A stretch of 64,000 nucleotides of DNA from contig NZ_LIPG01000001.1 in assembly GCF_001905505.1 (NCBI RefSeq), positions 248,001 to 312,000 on the forward strand, written 5' to 3'. The notes under the pieces are model-generated. The model saw only the letters and a program-made list of their open reading frames with translations, had not been told where the DNA came from and made no database searches. The position numbers and the translations under genes are program-made. Shown here piece after piece: positions 42,090 to 50,690 of the stretch; the first letter of the stretch is position 1, and each line of letters starts with the position of its first letter. The stretch is from Streptomyces sp. CB02058 (GTDB lineage Bacteria > Actinomycetota > Actinomycetes > Streptomycetales > Streptomycetaceae).

Positions 42090-43253
42090 TCAGAGCTTCG
42101 CGACGGCCTCGCTCACGGCCGCCGAGAGCCGCTCGTTCTCCGGGGCCGCACCGCCCGGCAGGGCGAAGCGGCGCCGGGTGTAGCCGTAGGCCACTCCGCT
42201 CGCGGGGTCGGCGTACGCCTGCGAGCCCGCCGCTCCGGAGTGGCCGAAGGCGCCCTCGCCCAGGGCCGGGTAGGACGCCTGCGACGCCTCGAAGCCGAAC
42301 GCGAAGTGGTCGGTCTCGCCGGTCACCAGGTCGGTGCCCTTCCACCGCACCCGGCCGGCCTCGGCCACGGTCTCCGGGGTGAGGAGCGGCGCCCGGCCGT
42401 CCAGCCCGGTGACGGCGGCGGCGTACATGCCCGCGAGCCCCCGCGCCGAGCCGACGCCGCCGACCGACGCCGGGCCGAGCGCGCGCAGCGCACGGTTGTT
42501 GACGAGGGCGATGAGATCGAGCGGCGGGTTCCCGGCGAAGCCGAACGCGAGTGCGCGGAGGCTGTCCGGGTCGAGCGGGTTCGCCGCCATCTCCGCCGCC
42601 TGCTCCGGGGTGGGGACGCCGGGCCTGATGTCCACGTAGCGGGACTCCAGTGCCTCGGGCAGGCCCAGGTGGAAGTCCAGTCCGTACGGCGCGCGCACCC
42701 GCTCCTCGAAAAGCTCCTGGACGGACCGTCCGGTGGCCCGCCGGACCACCTCGCCGGTGAGGGCGCCGATCACGAGCGCGTGGTAGCCGTACTCCGTGCC
42801 GGGCGTCCAGTAGGGCCGCTGTCCGGCCAGCCGCGCGGCGATCAGCCGGTCGTCGGCCAGCTCCTCCGCCGTGAAGCCGCCGTCCGCCCAGACCAGCCCG
42901 GCCCGGTGCGCCACCAGCTCGCGGACGGTCAGTTCACCCTTGCCGCCCTCGGCGAACTCCGGCCAGTACGAGGCGACCGTACGCTCCGGATCGATGACGC
43001 CGTCCTGGATGAGCATGGCCACGACGAGATGGGCGGCGCCCTTGGTGGAGGAGTACACGGCGGGCAGCGAGTCCCCGTCGATGCCCTCCCCGGCCCACAG
43101 GTCCACCACGAGCCGGCCGTCCCGGTACACCGCGAGCTGGCCGCCGGGCTCCGTGTGGTCCGCGGCGAGTACGGCGGCGAACTCCTCCCGTACGCCCTCG
43201 AAGCCCGCCGCTGCCGTGCCGTGCACGGTGATGGTGCCGCCTGTGTCCGTCAT
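42090..43253 (-). CDS. Serine hydrolase, beta-lactamase/esterase (family S12-like)
   Basis: A 387-residue penicillin-binding-protein-fold hydrolase. The SxxK motif is S68-S-T-K71 (AVYSSTKGAAH). The YxN-equivalent falls in PGTEYGYHALVIGAL, and the C-terminal HxG-like motif in FGHSGAAGSQAYADP. No signal peptide is present, so it acts in the cytoplasm and is more likely an esterase (EstB-like) than a secreted beta-lactamase. The ATG at 43253 follows a GGGGG site; an upstream TTG at 43298 has its ribosome-binding site too close. It is downstream of, and co-directional with, the LysR gene (63-bp gap). Confidence 0.9.
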   Translation of the reverse strand: MTDTGGTITVHGTAAAGFEGVREEFAAVLAADHTEPGGQLAVYRDGRLVVDLWAGEGIDGDSLPAVYSSTKGAAHLVVAMLIQDGVIDPERTVASYWPEFAEGGKGELTVRELVAHRAGLVWADGGFTAEELADDRLIAARLAGQRPYWTPGTEYGYHALVIGALTGEVVRRATGRSVQELFEERVRAPYGLDFHLGLPEALESRYVDIRPGVPTPEQAAEMAANPLDPDSLRALAFGFAGNPPLDLIALVNNRALRALGPASVGGVGSARGLAGMYAAAVTGLDGRAPLLTPETVAEAGRVRWKGTDLVTGETDHFAFGFEASQASYPALGEGAFGHSGAAGSQAYADPASGVAYGYTRRRFALPGGAAPENERLSAAVSEAVAKL

Positions 43254-43316
43254 GAGTGCCCCCAGAGCTGATCGACCCGACCGGTACAGGTCTGCCAACT
43301 CCCTTGCTGTCAGGCT

Positions 43317-44246
43317 TCATTCCTCCTGTGGCGTGGAATTTCCCGGTGGTTCCCGCTGTTCGCGCGCCACGATCTCCCGGGCGAGCGCCGCAAGCCGGGG
43401 CAGCGCCGGATGGCCCGGCCCGTCCCTGCGGGCCAGCAGGACGGGCAGCGGCGGGGCGTCGTCCAGCGGCACATAGGTGACCCCCGCGTGCGGGTGCATC
43501 CCCGCGGTGGACGCCCCCGAGACCCCGTTGCCGCGGCCGGCCGCGATCGCGGTGAGCCAGTCGTCGGTGTTGGCGACCGTGAGGGTGGCGGCGGGGCGCG
43601 CGTCGGACGGCCAGAGGCCGAGCGTGGTGGCCCCCGAGACGGTGTTCAGGACGACGGGGGCGCCGGTGAGGTCGGCCAGCGAGAGCGAGGGGCGGCCGGC
43701 GAGCGGTCCGTCGGCGGCGACGGCGGCCACCCGGCCCTCCGTGAACAGCACCTCGGTGGCCAGGCCCGGGGTGTCCACCGGCCCGCGCAGCAGTGCCGCG
43801 TCCACCTCGCCCCGGGTGAGCCCCGCCGTACGGTCGTCGATGCGCAGCAGTTCGAGCGGGGTCGAGGGATACCGCTGCTGCCAGGTCCGCAGCAGCGGCG
43901 TGGTGTACGGGCCGAACGCGGACCAGGCGTGCCCGAGCCGCAGCGGCCAGTGCCGCAGCCGTCCGGGATCGAGGGCCTCGTCGAAGGCGCCGACCGCGGC
44001 GGTGGCCTTGTCGCGGAAGGCGACGCCCTCGGGGGTCAGGGCGAGGTGGTGGGTCGACCGGTCGACGAGCCGCACACCCAGCGCCCTCTCGAGGGCGGCG
44101 AGCGTACGGGAGACGACGGGCTGGGTGACCCGGAGCCGGGTGGCCGCGCGGGTGACGCTGCCCTCGTCGGCGATGGCCAGGAAGGCCCGCAGATGACGGA
44201 TCTCGATCCCTCGCCCGCCGTTGCCCGTGCCGTGTCCAGTGCTCAT
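43317..44246 (-). CDS. LysR-family transcriptional regulator (second LysR/EamA module)
   Basis: A 309-residue regulator: the winged helix is at about 13-72 (EIRHLRAFLAIADEGSVTRAATRLRVTQPVVSRTLAALERALGVRLV), then the effector domain. The segment LRLGHAWSAFGPYTTPLLRTWQQRYP closely matches the LysR protein at 18.0-18.9 kb, and both lie divergent to an EamA exporter. The ATG at 44246 begins the conserved region. It is probably co-transcribed with the serine hydrolase downstream. The effector is unknown. Confidence 0.93.
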   Translation of the reverse strand: MSTGHGTGNGGRGIEIRHLRAFLAIADEGSVTRAATRLRVTQPVVSRTLAALERALGVRLVDRSTHHLALTPEGVAFRDKATAAVGAFDEALDPGRLRHWPLRLGHAWSAFGPYTTPLLRTWQQRYPSTPLELLRIDDRTAGLTRGEVDAALLRGPVDTPGLATEVLFTEGRVAAVAADGPLAGRPSLSLADLTGAPVVLNTVSGATTLGLWPSDARPAATLTVANTDDWLTAIAAGRGNGVSGASTAGMHPHAGVTYVPLDDAPPLPVLLARRDGPGHPALPRLAALAREIVAREQREPPGNSTPQEE

Positions 44247-44353
44247 GCGCCCGGAGCATAACGGGAGTGCAATCGGCATTTCACGGGAGGCGCGCCGGTC
44301 CCTAACGTGAGGGTGCGGGCCACCCCTCCCTGGTGCCGTATCGTAGACGCCTG

Positions 44354-44369
44354 GTCCAATGTATTGGAC
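44354..44369. promoter_or_regulatory. Perfect palindrome upstream of the EamA gene
   Basis: GTCCAAT-GT-ATTGGAC, 7-bp arms with a 2-bp centre, lies 36 bp before the GTG of the EamA gene. A TATCGT -10-like box is at 44339-44344, so the palindrome is at or just after the transcription start, the place for a repressor. It differs from the T-N11-A box of the first LysR/EamA pair. Confidence 0.55.
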
Positions 44370-44405
44370 TGCTCGAAGCTGAACGAACTGGATGAGAGGT
44401 TCCTG

Positions 44406-45350
44406 GTGAAGGACTCGCGCGCTGCCGTAGAGCCGGCCGCAGCGGTTGCCGTACCGGAGGCGGTGGCCGCGCTCGACGCACCGGACCGCCCCGGTGGCGG
44501 CAGGCCCGCGCTCGGCCCGATCGCGCTGGTGGTGGCGAGCGGGCTCTCCGTCCAGTTCGGCGCGGCGGTCGCCGTCCTGCTGATGCCCGAGGCCGGGGCA
44601 CTCGGGGTCGTCACACTCCGGCTCGCCGCCGCGGCGGTGGTCCTGCTGGTCGTCTGCCGGCCGAAGCTGCGGGGGCACTCGCGCGCCGACTGGGGCACCG
44701 TGGTGGCCTTCGGCGTCGCGATGGGCGCCATGAACACGCTCTTCTACCTGTCCCTCGAACGCATCCCGCTGGGCGCCGCCGTCACCCTGGAGGTCCTGGG
44801 CCCGCTGGTCCTGTCCGTGGTCGCCTCCCGCCGGCTGGTCAACCTCGTCTGGGCGGCCCTGGCGCTCGGCGGAGTCGCCCTGCTCAGCGGCGGCGGCTTC
44901 GACCGCCTGGACCCGGTCGGAGCGGCGTACGCCCTGGCCGCGGGCGCCATGTGGGCGGCGTACATCGTCTTCAGCGCCCGCACCGGCCGCCGCTTCCCGC
45001 AGGCGGACGGCCTGGCGCTGGCCATGGTCGTGGCGGCGGTGCTCTCGCTGCCCCTCGGCATCATGGAGGCCGGCTCGAAGCTCGTGGTCCCCACCACGCT
45101 CGGCCTGGGCATCGCCGTGGCCCTGCTGAGCTCGGTCCTCCCGTACACCCTGGAGCTGATGGCCCTGCGGAGGCTGCCCGCCCCCACCTTCGCGATCCTG
45201 ATGAGCCTCGAACCGGCCATCGCCGCCACGGCGGGCTTCCTCATCCTCGACCAGGCGCTCTCCTCGACGGACGCCCTGGCCATCGCCCTGGTCATCGGGG
45301 CGAGCATGGGCGCCGTACGCAGCCAGGGGCGGCGTTCCCGGAAGCGCTGA
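44406..45350 (+). CDS. EamA/RhtA-type transporter (second module)
   Basis: A 314-residue DMT exporter with ten predicted helices in two EamA repeats. Corresponding segments to the first copy are obvious: GLSVQFGAAVAVLLMPEAGALGVVTLRLAAAAV, MNTLFYLSLERIPLGAAVTLEVLGPLVLSVVASRRL and LLSSVLPYTLELMALRRLPAPTFAILMSLEPAIAATAG. The GTG at 44406 has GAGAGG 6 nt upstream. The likely cargo is threonine/homoserine-type or other small metabolites, as for RhtA. It is divergent from, and probably controlled by, the LysR protein. Confidence 0.92.
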   Translation: MKDSRAAVEPAAAVAVPEAVAALDAPDRPGGGRPALGPIALVVASGLSVQFGAAVAVLLMPEAGALGVVTLRLAAAAVVLLVVCRPKLRGHSRADWGTVVAFGVAMGAMNTLFYLSLERIPLGAAVTLEVLGPLVLSVVASRRLVNLVWAALALGGVALLSGGGFDRLDPVGAAYALAAGAMWAAYIVFSARTGRRFPQADGLALAMVVAAVLSLPLGIMEAGSKLVVPTTLGLGIAVALLSSVLPYTLELMALRRLPAPTFAILMSLEPAIAATAGFLILDQALSSTDALAIALVIGASMGAVRSQGRRSRKR

Positions 45351-45439
45351 GGCCGTCGCGCGGGGGGACCTCGGCGTTCCCCCTGCGCGGCCGGGCGTCC
45401 GATCCTAGGGTGGTCGCGACGGCCGACCTGGAGGAACAC

Positions 45440-45958
45440 ATGCCGGAGCACGACGATCTCCTCGCCCTTGTGGCGGACCAGCGCACGAACTTTCTCTACA
45501 CCGTCGCCGAGCTCGACGACGCCGGGGCCCGCGCCCGGACGACGGTCAGCGAGCTGACCCTCGGCGGACTCCTGAAGCACCTCGGACTCGTGCAGCGCAG
45601 CTGGCTCGACGTCGTCGAGGGCACCGCCCCCGCCAAGGTCGACTGGGCGGACCTCGACCCCGACGGCAACCGGATGACCGACGACGAGACGGTGCCCGGG
45701 CTTCTGGAGGCCTTCCACGCGGCGGCGGCCGATTTCGACCGCACGGTGCGCGAGGAGGTCGACCTCGACCGCGAGGTCACGCTGCCCCAGTACCCCTGGT
45801 CGCCCCCGGAGCCGGTCGTCTGGACCGTCCGCCGCGTCCTGTGGCACATCTTCCGCGAGATCGCCCACCACAGCGGGCACGCCGACATCATCCGCGAGGC
45901 GCTGGACGGTGCCAGCACCACGGCGAAGATGGCCGAAGCGGCGTCGAAGGGGCACTGA
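45440..45958 (+). CDS. DinB-family (DUF664) protein
   Basis: A 172-residue four-helix-bundle protein. The metal-binding histidine pattern is spread as in DinB proteins: LTLGGLLKHLGLVQRSWLDVV and the C-terminal LWHIFREIAHHSGHADIIREALDG. In Actinobacteria these often act as thiol (mycothiol) S-transferases. GGAGG sits before the ATG with 5-nt spacing. It is 89 bp after the EamA gene and could be co-transcribed. The substrate is unknown. Confidence 0.9.
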   Translation: MPEHDDLLALVADQRTNFLYTVAELDDAGARARTTVSELTLGGLLKHLGLVQRSWLDVVEGTAPAKVDWADLDPDGNRMTDDETVPGLLEAFHAAAADFDRTVREEVDLDREVTLPQYPWSPPEPVVWTVRRVLWHIFREIAHHSGHADIIREALDGASTTAKMAEAASKGH

Positions 45959-46052
45959 CGAGCCCCTCGCGCCCGCTCCCGGCACAGGGTCCACCGTGCC
46001 GGGACGGGGCGCCGGAGGGACGATGGAAGGAGCCGAGGAAGGAGGCCCGCGC

Positions 46053-46220
46053 ATGGGAGCCACCAAGGAAACCGACGAGTACGCCGGGCTGTACTCGCAC
46101 ACCCCCTCGCAGGCCGAAGGGGAGCGCGACGAGCCGGCGGAGCGAGGCCGGGCCCCCGAAACGCACCCTGACGTCCCGCGGACCGAACCCTCGCAGGCCG
46201 AGGGCGACCGCGGGGAGTGA
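46053..46220 (+). CDS. 55-residue hydrophilic protein with internal repeat
   Basis: A short frame with an excellent AAGGAGG site 7 nt upstream of its ATG. The product is highly charged, has no predicted fold and contains a repeated element: PSQAEGERDEP in the first half and PSQAEGDRGE at the C-terminus. Such small acidic, repeat-bearing proteins are conserved among streptomycetes without function. The strong ribosome-binding site is the main reason for calling it a gene. Confidence 0.7.
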   Translation: MGATKETDEYAGLYSHTPSQAEGERDEPAERGRAPETHPDVPRTEPSQAEGDRGE

Positions 46221-46508
46221 GCCGGGAGCCGCTCAGCCGTCCACGGGCAGAATGCGGAACGCGGTGAAACCGGGCGTCAGCGGTGTGAACGAGGCCGGGC
46301 GTGACGGAGGGCCTCGTTGCGTCCGGCATGGGCGACGGTGTGTACGGGGGGCATGCGGCAGTGGACGCGGCCCTGGACCACGGGTGGCTGCTGGGCGACT
46401 TCAAGGACCCGTGGTGCTGACCGTGCGCCGGCCCTCCGTGCCCGGCTGTCACGTCGGCTGACCGCCGCCCGCCCGAAGGCCCGGAGTACGCGCCCCGAAA
46501 TAAATCAT
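46221..46508. other. Gap before the catabolic operon
   Basis: Between the 55-residue protein and the operon operator I see no convincing gene. A 30-codon frame at 46328-46420 lacks a ribosome-binding site. The GC content drops sharply only at the end (46495-46530), where the operon's regulatory palindrome sits. Confidence 0.5.
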
Positions 46509-46547
46509 GCAAGCATGCTTGCTTGTTTTATGGGCCGCTGGCATGCT
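46509..46547 (+). promoter_or_regulatory. Operator and promoter of the acyl-CoA catabolic operon
   Basis: GCAAGCATGCTTGC (46509-46522) is a perfect 14-bp palindrome in an unusually AT-rich setting. Its right arm overlaps a -35-like TTGCTT (46519-46524), followed after 17 bp by the -10-like CATGCT (46542-46547), about 37 bp before the first start codon. The TetR protein encoded as the last gene of the operon is the natural candidate to bind here. Confidence 0.65.
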
Positions 46548-46583
46548 CCGGGGCACACCGCCACGCCCCGAGGGGAGCGCACC

Positions 46584-47390
46584 GTGCCCGACGCATCGGC
46601 CGTGACCGCCGCCGTGCTCGACGACCTGCGTGAGGAGAGCGACGAACTCGACCTGCTGGTAGCCGGGTTGAGTGCACAGGAGTGGACCGCGCCGACGCCC
46701 GCCGAGGGATGGACCGTCGCCCACCAGATCGCTCACCTCAACTGGACCGACGAGGTGGCCCTGGTCGCCGCCACCGAGCCCGACGCCTTCGCCGCCGAGG
46801 TCGACAGAGCCCTGGCCGCACCCGGGAGCTTCGTCGACGAGGCCGCCGATGAGGCCGTCGCCGCCCTCACGCCCCAGGCGCTGCTCGTGGAGTGGCGAGA
46901 GGGGCGGGCCCGGCTCCAGGAGGCCCTGCGCGCCGCGCCCGCGGGGACGAAACTGCCCTGGTACGGGCCGCCCATGAGCATCGCCTCGATGGCGTCCGCG
47001 CGGCTCATGGAGACCTGGGCGCACGGCCAGGACGTCGCCGACGCGCTCGGCGTCGCCCGCAAGCCGACCGCCCGGCTGCGGCACGTCGCCAGGATCGGCG
47101 TACGGGCCCGGGACTACGCCTACTTCGTCCGGGGCCTGCAACCGCCCGCCGAGCAGTTCCGGGTGGAACTGCTGGCCGAGGACGGCGTATCGACGGTGTA
47201 CGGGCCCGAGGACGCCGCCCAGCGGGTCACCGGGCCGCTCCTCGACTTCTGCCTGCTCGTCACCCAGCGCGCCCACCGCGACGACCTCGCCGTCGAGGCC
47301 GTCGGCGCGGACGCCGACCGGTGGCTGGACATCGCGCAGGCCTTCGCCGGGCCGGCCGGACCCGGACGGTCCCCGAAGGCGGACCGATGA
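46584..47390 (+). CDS. TIGR03084-type metal-binding protein (DinB/MDMPI fold)
   Basis: A 268-residue protein of the TIGR03084 family, related to mycothiol-dependent maleylpyruvate isomerases. The metal-type residues H47 and H51 are in [15 protein letters not shown]. Further family segments are [29 protein letters not shown] and [18 protein letters not shown] ([16 protein letters not shown]). The GTG start follows AGGGGAG. It is the first gene of the operon and overlaps the next start by ATGA. It may handle a reactive acyl or thiol intermediate of the pathway; this is inferred from context only. Confidence 0.9.
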   Translation: MPDASAVTAAVLDDLREESDELDLLVAGLSAQEWTAPTPAEGWTVAHQIAHLNWTDEVALVAATEPDAFAAEVDRALAAPGSFVDEAADEAVAALTPQALLVEWREGRARLQEALRAAPAGTKLPWYGPPMSIASMASARLMETWAHGQDVADALGVARKPTARLRHVARIGVRARDYAYFVRGLQPPAEQFRVELLAEDGVSTVYGPEDAAQRVTGPLLDFCLLVTQRAHRDDLAVEAVGADADRWLDIAQAFAGPAGPGRSPKADR

Positions 47391-49090
47391 CCCGGCCGCT
47401 GCGCATCGGTAACGCGTCCGGCTTCTACGGCGACCGGTTCGACGCCGTCCGCGACATGCTCACCGGCGGTCCGCTCGACGTCCTGACCGGGGACTACCTC
47501 GCCGAACTCACCATGCTGATCCTGGGCCGCAGCCGCCTCAAGGACCCCGGGCGCGGATACGCCTCGACGTTCCTGCGGCAGCTGGAGGAGAGCCTCGGGC
47601 TCGCCCACGAGCGCGGGGTGAGGATCGTCACCAACGCCGGCGGGCTGAATCCGGCCGGACTCGCCGACGCCGTAAGGGAACTGGCCGAGCGGACCGGCGT
47701 CCCCGTGCGGGTCGCGCACGTCGAGGGCGACAGCCGGCCCGTGCCCGAGGGACACCTCACCGCCAACGCCTACCTCGGCGGCGCGGGCATCGCCGCCTGT
47801 CTGCGCGCCGGGGCCGACATCGTCGTCACGGGCCGGGTCACCGACGCCGCCCTCGTCACCGGGCCCGCCGCCGCCCACTTCGGCTGGGGTCCCGACGCCC
47901 ACGACGCCCTCGCGGGAGCCGTCGTCGCCGGGCACGTCCTGGAGTGCGGGACCCAGGCGACCGGCGGCAACTACGCCTTCTTCGGCGACCACGACGTCCG
48001 CCGCCCGGGGTTCCCGCTCGCCGAGATCCACGAGGACGGCAGCAGCGTCATCACCAAGCACGAAGGCACCGGCGGGGTCGTCGACCTCGGCACCGTCACC
48101 GCGCAACTGCTGTACGAGACCACCGGCGCCCGCTACGCGGGACCCGACGTCACCGCCCGGCTCGACACCGTACGGCTCACGCAGGACGGGCCCGACCGGG
48201 TGCGGATCGACGGCGTACGCGGCGAGGCCCCGCCGCCCACGCTCAAGGTCGGGCTGAACAGGCTCGGCGGGTGGCGCAACGAGGTCGTGTTCGTGCTCAC
48301 CGGCCTCGACATCGAGGCCAAGTCCCGTCTGGTGCGGGAGCAGTTCGCCGACGCCCTCGACCGGGCCGGTTCCAAGCCCGCCGAGGTGCGCTGGGAGCTC
48401 GCCCGCACCGACCGGGCCGACGCCGCCACCGAGGAGACCGCGAGCGCCCTGCTCCGTCTCGTCGTGCGCGACCCGGACGCGGACGCGGTCGGCCGGGCGG
48501 TCTCCGGGGCGGCCGTCGAGCTGGCGCTCGGCAGCTACCCGGGCTTCCATGTGACCGCCCCACCGGGGAAGGGCGCGCCGTACGGGGTCTTCGAGGCCGC
48601 GTACGTACCGGCCGGCGAGGTCGAGCACGTCGCCGTGCTGCCCGACGGGTCCCGGGAGACCGTCCCGGCGACCGGTCCGTACCGGGAACTCACCGAGGTC
48701 GCCGAACCGGCCCTGCCCGAACCGCTTCCCGCAGGACCCACCCGGACCGTGCCCCTCGGACACGTCGCCGGGGCCCGCAGCGGCGACAAGGGCGGGGACG
48801 CCAACGTCGGCGTCTGGGTCCGCACGGACGAGGCCTGGCGGTGGCTGGCCCACGAGCTGACCGTCGAGCGGTTCCGGGAACTGCTGCCGGAGACCGCGGG
48901 GCTCACCGTCGTACGCCATGTCCTGCCCGGACTGCGGGCGCTCAACTTCGTCGTGCGGGGCCTCCTCGGTGAGGGCGTGGCCGCGCAGGCCCGCTTCGAT
49001 CCGCAGGCCAAGGCGGTGGGGGAGTGGCTGCGCTCCCGGCATGTCCCCGTCCCCGTACAGCTGCTGGACGAAACGGAGGTGACCGCATGA
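47387..49090 (+). CDS. AtuA-like (DUF1446) protein
   Basis: A 567-residue protein of the acyclic terpene utilisation AtuA family. The N-terminal domain begins [38 protein letters not shown], with [17 protein letters not shown] and [21 protein letters not shown]; the C-terminal AtuA-like domain contains [14 protein letters not shown] (about 462-475). The biochemical role of AtuA is unknown, but it is required for geranyl/citronellyl catabolism in Pseudomonas. The start and stop overlap the neighbours by ATGA, so it is firmly part of this operon. Confidence 0.92.
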   Translation: MTRPLRIGNASGFYGDRFDAVRDMLTGGPLDVLTGDYLAELTMLILGRSRLKDPGRGYASTFLRQLEESLGLAHERGVRIVTNAGGLNPAGLADAVRELAERTGVPVRVAHVEGDSRPVPEGHLTANAYLGGAGIAACLRAGADIVVTGRVTDAALVTGPAAAHFGWGPDAHDALAGAVVAGHVLECGTQATGGNYAFFGDHDVRRPGFPLAEIHEDGSSVITKHEGTGGVVDLGTVTAQLLYETTGARYAGPDVTARLDTVRLTQDGPDRVRIDGVRGEAPPPTLKVGLNRLGGWRNEVVFVLTGLDIEAKSRLVREQFADALDRAGSKPAEVRWELARTDRADAATEETASALLRLVVRDPDADAVGRAVSGAAVELALGSYPGFHVTAPPGKGAPYGVFEAAYVPAGEVEHVAVLPDGSRETVPATGPYRELTEVAEPALPEPLPAGPTRTVPLGHVAGARSGDKGGDANVGVWVRTDEAWRWLAHELTVERFRELLPETAGLTVVRHVLPGLRALNFVVRGLLGEGVAAQARFDPQAKAVGEWLRSRHVPVPVQLLDETEVTA

Positions 49091-50682
49091 GCGTCCTGCC
49101 CACCGCACTCGACACCACCGGGCCCGACCACGCCGCGAACCGCGAGGCCATGCTCGCCAAGCTCGCCGAACTGGACACCGAGCACGCCAAGGCCCTGGCG
49201 GGCGGCGGCGAGAAGTACACCGCGCGGCACCGGGGGCGCGGCAAGCTCCTCGCCCGCGAGCGGATCGAGCTGCTGGTCGACCCGGACACCCCGTTCCTCG
49301 AACTGTCCCCGCTGGCCGCCTGGGGCAGCGACTATGCAGTCGGGGCGTCCCTCGTCACCGGGATCGGGATCGTCGAGGGCGTCGAATGCCTGATCACCGC
49401 CAACGACCCGACCGTACGCGGCGGCGCCTCCAACCCCTGGACCCTGAAGAAGGCCCTGCGCGCCAACGAGATCGCCTTCGCCAACCGGCTGCCCTGCGTC
49501 TCCCTCGTGGAGTCCGGCGGCGCCGACCTGCCCTCGCAGAAGGAGATCTTCATACCCGGCGGGGCGCTCTTCCGCGACCTCACCCGGCTCTCCGCCGCCG
49601 GAATCCCCACCGTGGCGGTCGTGTTCGGGAACTCCACGGCCGGCGGGGCGTACGTCCCCGGGATGTCCGACCACACGGTCATGATCAAGGAGCGGTCCAA
49701 GGTCTTCCTCGGCGGCCCGCCCCTGGTGAAGATGGCCACCGGCGAGGAGAGCGACGACGAGTCGCTCGGCGGCGCCGAGATGCACGCCCGCACCTCGGGC
49801 CTCGCCGACCACTACGCCCTGGACGAGCACGACGCGCTGCGCCAGGCCCGGCGGATCGTCGCACGGCTCAACTGGCGCAAGGCGCACCCCGATCCGGGCC
49901 CGGCGGAGCCGCCGAAGTACGACGAGGACGAGCTGATCGGCATCGTGCCCGGCGACCTCAAGGTCCCCTTCGACCCGCGCGAGGTCATCGCCCGGCTCGT
50001 CGACGGCTCGGACTTCGACGCCTTCAAGCCGCTCTACGGGACGAGCCTGGTCACCGGCTGGGCGCGGTTGCACGGCTATCCCGTCGGTATCCTCGCCAAC
50101 GCCCAGGGCGTGCTGTTCAGCGAGGAGTCGCAGAAGGCGGCGCAGTTCATCCAGCTGGCCAACCAGCGCGACATCCCGCTCCTCTTCCTCCACAACACCA
50201 CCGGCTACATGGTCGGCAAGGAGTACGAACAGGGCGGCATCATCAAGCACGGCGCGATGATGATCAACGCGGTGTCGAACTCCAGGGTCCCGCACCTGTC
50301 CGTGCTGATGGGCGCCTCCTACGGCGCCGGCCACTACGGCATGTGCGGCCGGGCCTACGACCCGCGCTTCCTCTTCGCCTGGCCCAGCAGCAAGTCCGCG
50401 GTCATGGGCCCCCAGCAGCTCGCGGGCGTCCTCTCGATCGTCGCCCGCGCCTCCTCCGCCGCGAAGGGGCTGCCCTACGACGACGAGGCCGACGCCGGGC
50501 TGCGCGCCATGGTGGAGCAGCAGATCGAGTCCGAGTCGCTGCCGATGTTCCTCTCGGGGCGGCTGTACGACGACGGGGTCATCGACCCGCGCGACACCAG
50601 GACCGTCCTCGGGATGTGCCTGTCCGCGATCCACACGGCACCGGTCGAAGGCGCGCGCGGCTTCGGCGTCTTCCGGATGTGA
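49087..50682 (+). CDS. Acyl-CoA carboxylase beta (carboxyltransferase) subunit
   Basis: A 531-residue carboxyltransferase with two crotonase-like halves. Landmarks are KYTARHRGRGKLLARERIELLVDP, LVESGGADLPSQKEIFIPGG, FGNSTAGGAYVPGMSDHTVMI and, in the C-terminal half, FLHNTTGYMVGKEYEQGGIIKHGAMMINAVSNS. These match methylcrotonyl- and geranyl-CoA carboxylase beta subunits rather than propionyl-CoA carboxylases. It pairs with the biotin subunit encoded 8 bp downstream. The acyl-CoA specificity cannot be fixed from sequence by eye. Confidence 0.94.
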   Translation: MSVLPTALDTTGPDHAANREAMLAKLAELDTEHAKALAGGGEKYTARHRGRGKLLARERIELLVDPDTPFLELSPLAAWGSDYAVGASLVTGIGIVEGVECLITANDPTVRGGASNPWTLKKALRANEIAFANRLPCVSLVESGGADLPSQKEIFIPGGALFRDLTRLSAAGIPTVAVVFGNSTAGGAYVPGMSDHTVMIKERSKVFLGGPPLVKMATGEESDDESLGGAEMHARTSGLADHYALDEHDALRQARRIVARLNWRKAHPDPGPAEPPKYDEDELIGIVPGDLKVPFDPREVIARLVDGSDFDAFKPLYGTSLVTGWARLHGYPVGILANAQGVLFSEESQKAAQFIQLANQRDIPLLFLHNTTGYMVGKEYEQGGIIKHGAMMINAVSNSRVPHLSVLMGASYGAGHYGMCGRAYDPRFLFAWPSSKSAVMGPQQLAGVLSIVARASSAAKGLPYDDEADAGLRAMVEQQIESESLPMFLSGRLYDDGVIDPRDTRTVLGMCLSAIHTAPVEGARGFGVFRM

Positions 50683-50690
50683 GGCAGAGG

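Noticed and set aside
46328..46420. Thirty-codon frame before the catabolic operon
   Set aside because: It has no ribosome-binding site at usable distance, no leaderless box and no recognisable domain. It may be a remnant of something larger, but I cannot support that.
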